Positions 60,699 to 64,000 of a stretch of DNA of 64,000 nucleotides are shown here, piece after piece. The stretch is taken from positions 3,932,501 to 3,996,500 of the forward strand of contig NZ_JACHMG010000001.1 in NCBI RefSeq assembly GCF_014204865.1, written 5' to 3'. Every line of letters starts with the position of its first letter. Position 1 is the stretch's first letter. The stretch is from Amycolatopsis jiangsuensis (lineage in GTDB: Bacteria > Actinomycetota > Actinomycetes > Mycobacteriales > Pseudonocardiaceae). The notes below the pieces were generated by a model. The model did not search any database and was not told where the DNA came from. It saw only the letters and a program-made list of their open reading frames with translations. Both the position numbers and the translations under genes were made by a program.

Positions 60699-62555
60699 GT
60701 GAACGACCACGGGGACGGCACCGGTCGCGAGCACGGCGCCGACCACCAGGCACCCGCCGAGCCCGACTTGCCCGCGGCGGACGGACCGCACCCCCGTGGT
60801 GCGGCCGCCGCACCGGAGGGCGTTCCACCCACCACCGAGCACCCGGCCCGGCCCGCCGACGGCGGCACGGACTGGGAAGCGGGTGGTCTCGGTGACCCGG
60901 CCGTCTTGGGCGATCCGGGCAGCGCAGGCGGCCCGTCCGCCGTAGGTGAAGGCTCGAGCGGTACCGCCGCCGGCGCCCCAGAAGTTTCCGCAGGTCGAAC
61001 GGGGCACGCGGGGTCGCCCGAGGCCGACGATCCGGCGGGTACGAGCGGGGCGGCCGCGCTCGCCGGCCCGAGCGACACCGCGGCCGGCCTCCCATCGGGG
61101 CACCGGCCCGATGCGGGCGGCGGGCCGGACCTGCCGACCGGCACACTTCCGTCGGCGGGAGCGGTTTCCGGTGTCCGGAGCGTCCGCGAGTCCGGTGGGC
61201 GGCATGCGGCTGCCGAGTACAGCGACGTTCCGTCGTACTCCCGCGCGGGCACCGCCCGCGATCACGCCTCGCAGCCCCAGACCGCGACCACTCGCGGTTC
61301 CGGCCGGAACCGCAGCTCGTCGGGATCCCGGGCGGCCACCGCGCGGCGGTCACCGTGGAACCAGCGGCGCGACTGGGTGCTCGTCGGTCTGATCGGCGTG
61401 CTCATGGTGGCGTTGTCGGTGATCGTGGCCGTCAAGAGCGACAACCTGCACACCAGCCGTGCGCTCGCGGACACCCCGGCCGCGCTTCCGGAGGCGCCGG
61501 CCGCGGTACCCGGGTCGATGACGCAGCTGTGGCAGGCCCCGAGCGCCGCCACGCCGGAGCCGATCGGGCAGCGCGACACCGTGACCACCGCCGACGGTGG
61601 CGAAGTGGCCGGGCGAGACCCGCGGACCGGGCAGATCCGCTGGCACTACACGCGGGAGAACCTGCCACTGTGCACTGTGGACACTGCGTGGGGCCGGATC
61701 AACGCGGTGTACCACAAATCCATGGGCTGCAGTGAGGTCACCCAGCTCGATCCCGCGACCGGCCGGATCACCGCGCAGCGCAACGGCGACGCGGAACTCG
61801 GCACCCGGCTGGTCAGCGACGGCACGCACGTCACCACCACCGGCAAGCACCTGCTCGACACCTGGCGCGACGACCTGGTGAAAAGCATGGAGTACGGCCA
61901 GGTTCCGTTCCCGCAGAACGCGAACAAGCAGCCGCGCACGGGCTGCACCTACGGCACGGTCGCCGCGGCCGCGGAGCGGATCGGCGTAATCGAGCGCTGC
62001 CCGGACGATCCGCACGACCGGCTGACCGTCTACCGTGCGACGGCCGAGCACGAGGACGAACCGCAGGTCGTGTTCAGCACCGTGTTGGCCGGGTCTCGCG
62101 CGCGCGTGGTCGCGATGTCCGGTGAGCTGACCGCGGTGGCGCTGCCGGAACAGAAGCTGCTGGTCACCTTCGACGCCGACGGCGCCGAGAAAACCGCCTA
62201 CCCCCTCGACCTCCCGGCCACCGACCTGGCCGGCGACCCGGCAGGCGGCACCGAGCAGACCACCCGCACCGCGAGCGCGATCTATTGGTTCACCGGAACG
62301 AAAACCGTGGCCCTGTCCCGAGATACCCTCGCGCCACGCTGGACCCTCGACCGTACCCTCGGCCCCGGCATCACGTTCGCGAACCAGCTGGTGGTCCCGA
62401 TCCCCGGCGGACTGGCAGTCCTCGACGAAGCCACCGGCGCGACGCTGCGCACAGTAGGCGTGGACCGTGGCACCTACTCCGGCCCGGTCCGCCTCACCGC
62501 ATTGGGCCCGATTCTGTTGGAGCAACGCGGTTCGACAGTCGCCGCGCTGCGCTGA
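60699..62555 (+). CDS. Membrane-anchored PQQ-like repeat protein (Rv3212-type)
   Basis: The protein has 618 residues. The first 225 are low-complexity Gly, Ala, Pro and Asp. One membrane helix (WVLVGLIGVLMVALSVIVAV, about 227-246) follows, then a domain outside with PQQ-like beta-propeller motifs: DTVTTADGGEVAGRDPRTGQIRWHYTREN and GGLAVLDEATGATLRTVGVDRG. Several cysteines (LPLCTVD, MGCSEV, TGCTYG, ERCPDD) could form disulfides. Function is unknown. M. tuberculosis Rv3212 has the same place beside the DEAD helicase. The start is GTG 60699, 31 bases after the helicase stop, suggesting an operon. Confidence 0.85.
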   Translation: MNDHGDGTGREHGADHQAPAEPDLPAADGPHPRGAAAAPEGVPPTTEHPARPADGGTDWEAGGLGDPAVLGDPGSAGGPSAVGEGSSGTAAGAPEVSAGRTGHAGSPEADDPAGTSGAAALAGPSDTAAGLPSGHRPDAGGGPDLPTGTLPSAGAVSGVRSVRESGGRHAAAEYSDVPSYSRAGTARDHASQPQTATTRGSGRNRSSSGSRAATARRSPWNQRRDWVLVGLIGVLMVALSVIVAVKSDNLHTSRALADTPAALPEAPAAVPGSMTQLWQAPSAATPEPIGQRDTVTTADGGEVAGRDPRTGQIRWHYTRENLPLCTVDTAWGRINAVYHKSMGCSEVTQLDPATGRITAQRNGDAELGTRLVSDGTHVTTTGKHLLDTWRDDLVKSMEYGQVPFPQNANKQPRTGCTYGTVAAAAERIGVIERCPDDPHDRLTVYRATAEHEDEPQVVFSTVLAGSRARVVAMSGELTAVALPEQKLLVTFDADGAEKTAYPLDLPATDLAGDPAGGTEQTTRTASAIYWFTGTKTVALSRDTLAPRWTLDRTLGPGITFANQLVVPIPGGLAVLDEATGATLRTVGVDRGTYSGPVRLTALGPILLEQRGSTVAALR

Positions 62556-62559
62556 GCGC

Positions 62560-62738
62560 GTGGCGGGCCAACGTGTCGAGGCCGAGCGATTCCCCGAACT
62601 GGCGCGGAGCACTTCGCCTTCCTCGTCTTCGGCGCCGCGCTGGACCGTGCGCTGTTCGAAACGAAGGCACCCACCGCCGAGCACATCCAGACGCACGTCC
62701 ACGCCGGCGTCGACACGTTCCTCCGTGCCTACCGATGA
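62560..62738 (+). pseudogene. TetR-family C-terminal remnant
   Basis: Between the PQQ-like gene and the esterase, a frame from 62607 to the TGA at 62738 reads EHFAFLVFGAALDRALF and then a tail ending in VDTFLRAYR, the typical end of a TetR regulator. Just before it, in another frame, VAGQRVEAERFPELAR reads like the preceding helix. The DNA-binding half is absent and the frame is broken, so this is a decayed fragment. Confidence 0.6.
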
Positions 62739-62749
62739 CGTTGCCGCGA

Positions 62750-63691
62750 TCAGCGGCGCGTGTGCTCCGCGATGAACCGCCGGAGCTCCGCGTCGAGTTC
62801 CCGATCCTCGGGGGCACCGCCGAAACCGCCGTGCGGCATCGCCTCTCCGACGTGCAGCTCCGCGGGTACGCCGGCCGCGCGCAGCTTCCGGTGCATCCGC
62901 ACGGTGCCGGACAGCAGCGTGTCGCGGGTGCCCGATTGCAGGTAGGTCGGCGGGAAGTGGCTCAGGTCCGCAAATAGCGGTGAGAGACAAGGATCTTCCA
63001 GTGGTCGGCCCGCCGCGTAGAGCAGGTTGACCGCTGCCAGCGACTGCAACTCGTCGACCGCGGCCAGCGTCCGGTGGGTGTCCCCGGACTCGGTGAGGTC
63101 GACCACCGGAGTCAGCAACACGGCCGCGGCCGGCATCGGCAGGCCCTCCTCGCGCGCCCGTACCAGCAGCGCCGCGGCGATGTTCCCGCCGGCCGACCCG
63201 CCACCCACCACGATGTCGCAAGGATCGTGCTCGGCCAGCAGCCGGCGGTAAGCGGTGATCGCGTCATCGAGGGCCGCCGGGAACGGGTGCTCGGGCGGCA
63301 TCCGGTAGTCGACGGCGTAGCTCGTGATGCCGCTGCTGGTGGTGGCGAGCGCGCCGGAGACCCGGCATGCCTCGCCGGCGCCGAAGCTCAGCGCGCCGCC
63401 GTGGAAGAACAGCTGGACCGGTCCGCCGTCGCCCGCTCCCGGGGCCCGCGAGAGGTAGGTGTGGACTCCGTCGAGGTAGCACTCCTCGGCGCCGGCCGAC
63501 AGCCCGTTGTCCATCCGGGCCAACCGGCCCTTCGCCTCCCTCTCCCAGTTCGCGACCAGCTCCTGCCATCCCGCGTAGTCGTCGAGGGCGGGAAACCGGA
63601 TCTTCGGACGGGGATTACGCAGGCTGTCGATCGCCTTGGCGCTGAGCCCTGCCGGGGGCGGGAACTCGGGGCCGATCACGGTGGTGTGCAT
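62750..63691 (-). CDS. Hormone-sensitive-lipase-type alpha/beta esterase
   Basis: The protein has 313 residues. The HSL-family oxyanion motif HGGA is at 97-100 (LFFHGGALSFG). The nucleophile is Ser 166 in VVGGGSAGGN, the acid is likely Asp in QSGTRDTLL and the His is in EAMPHGGFGG. It should hydrolyse short-chain or bulky esters. The start ATG 63691 has GAGGAGGATCCC just upstream. It is likely co-transcribed with the MFS gene, which ends 26 bases before it. Confidence 0.88.
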   Translation of the reverse strand: MHTTVIGPEFPPPAGLSAKAIDSLRNPRPKIRFPALDDYAGWQELVANWEREAKGRLARMDNGLSAGAEECYLDGVHTYLSRAPGAGDGGPVQLFFHGGALSFGAGEACRVSGALATTSSGITSYAVDYRMPPEHPFPAALDDAITAYRRLLAEHDPCDIVVGGGSAGGNIAAALLVRAREEGLPMPAAAVLLTPVVDLTESGDTHRTLAAVDELQSLAAVNLLYAAGRPLEDPCLSPLFADLSHFPPTYLQSGTRDTLLSGTVRMHRKLRAAGVPAELHVGEAMPHGGFGGAPEDRELDAELRRFIAEHTRR

Positions 63692-63716
63692 GGGATCCTC
63701 CTCTTCGTGGGACCGA

Positions 63717-64000
63717 TCAGTTCGCGGTCGCCGGGGTTGTGGTGGGCACGAGGCCCGGGCGGGTGCGGCGCATCGCCCAGCCGACCAGTGCCGCGGAAAC
63801 GACGGTGAGCACCGCACCGGAGACGGTGACCGCCTCGTGGAACTGCCCGTTCTGCTCGGGGCTCCAGTGCCCGGCGGCAACGTTTCCGGCGAACAGCGCG
63901 GCGAGCACAGTGCCGACCACGGCGACGCCGAGTGCGGCGGTGACCTCGGCGGCGGTGTCGACCAGCGCCGCACCGGTGGAGGTGCGGTTGCGGGGCAGGC
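63717..64000 (-). CDS. MFS exporter (DHA2/EmrB-like), C-terminal part only
   Basis: The frame is open from the window edge to TGA 63719-63717 and encodes 93 residues. NRTSTGAALVDTAAEVTAALGVAVVGTVLAALF is the linker and helix 13-like region of 14-helix drug exporters. A last membrane helix (AVTVSGAVLTVVSAALVGWAM) and a short basic tail (RRTRPG) follow. The N-terminal portion lies outside. The substrate is unknown. Confidence 0.78.
   Translation of the reverse strand, partial: LPRNRTSTGAALVDTAAEVTAALGVAVVGTVLAALFAGNVAAGHWSPEQNGQFHEAVTVSGAVLTVVSAALVGWAMRRTRPGLVPTTTPATAN

Overview
This window is chromosomal DNA of a very GC-rich actinobacterium. The family set (AdnAB, TIGR02569, DUF3107, DUF3152, a MoeZ-type sulfurtransferase, a MoxR/DUF58/DUF4129/DUF4350 cluster), an IdeR/DtxR-type iron box and many 1-8 bp ATGA/GTGA gene overlaps point to Pseudonocardiaceae, probably an Amycolatopsis-like organism. 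The genus is inferred from family content and style, not from a search. I saw no tRNA, rRNA or CRISPR array.

Left arm (1-14.6 kb): a mainly minus-strand membrane and envelope cluster. From its upstream end it runs Pro-rich multipass protein, DUF4129, DUF4350, MoxR ATPase, DUF58. RDD and DUF2207 proteins and a divergent SpoIIM-like protein lie beyond. This is the gene set known from the moxR2 region of Mycobacterium tuberculosis. Here it is split by an amidohydrolase and a divergent reductase/TetR pair whose two 5' ends are both missing at one junction near 4831. A zinc metallopeptidase, a small membrane protein, a TrkA-domain potassium channel and a DoxX-like protein follow.

Repair block (14.6-21.7 kb): adnB and adnA (helicase-nucleases for end resection), with a divergent alkyltransferase-like protein. 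The order matches M. tuberculosis Rv3200c-Rv3204.

Accessory block (21.7-46.3 kb): (i) an iron-regulated siderophore-interacting protein with an iron box over its start; (ii) an IS982-like element at the edge of a 17-bp tandem repeat; (iii) uroporphyrinogen-III synthase and a WYL regulator divergent from a DUF3224 gene; (iv) a broken methionyl-tRNA synthetase paralogue, an AlkZ-like protein and a small alpha/alpha-toroid protein; (v) a sugar locus in which a DeoR regulator and GH4 enzyme diverge from a PfkB kinase, an ABC importer and a secreted glycoside hydrolase; (vi) a compact assimilatory nitrate/nitrite operon: nitrate reductase, flavoprotein with a 2Fe-2S domain, NarK transporter, NirB, NirD, an NnaR-type HemD-winged helix regulator and a formylglycine-enzyme-like protein without the expected cysteines. 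A GlnR-like site precedes the operon.

Right arm (46.4-64 kb): the conserved backbone resumes with homologues of the M. tuberculosis Rv3205c-Rv3212 set: TIGR02569, moeZ, DUF3152, TetR regulators, DUF3107, a ferritin-like protein, a DEAD-box helicase and a PQQ-like membrane protein. Interruptions are a Tet(X)-like flavin monooxygenase with its own TetR, several alpha/beta hydrolases, and an AurF-like diiron oxygenase divergent from a TetR-DUF4873 pair. The window ends with a TetR remnant, a hormone-sensitive-lipase-type esterase and the end of an MFS exporter.

No single locus is clearly a wholly new system. The items most worth a second look are the shared promoter palindromes, the doubly truncated divergent pair, the cysteine-less FGE-like protein in the nitrate operon, the Tet(X)-like/TetR pair and the GH4-ABC-kinase sugar locus.
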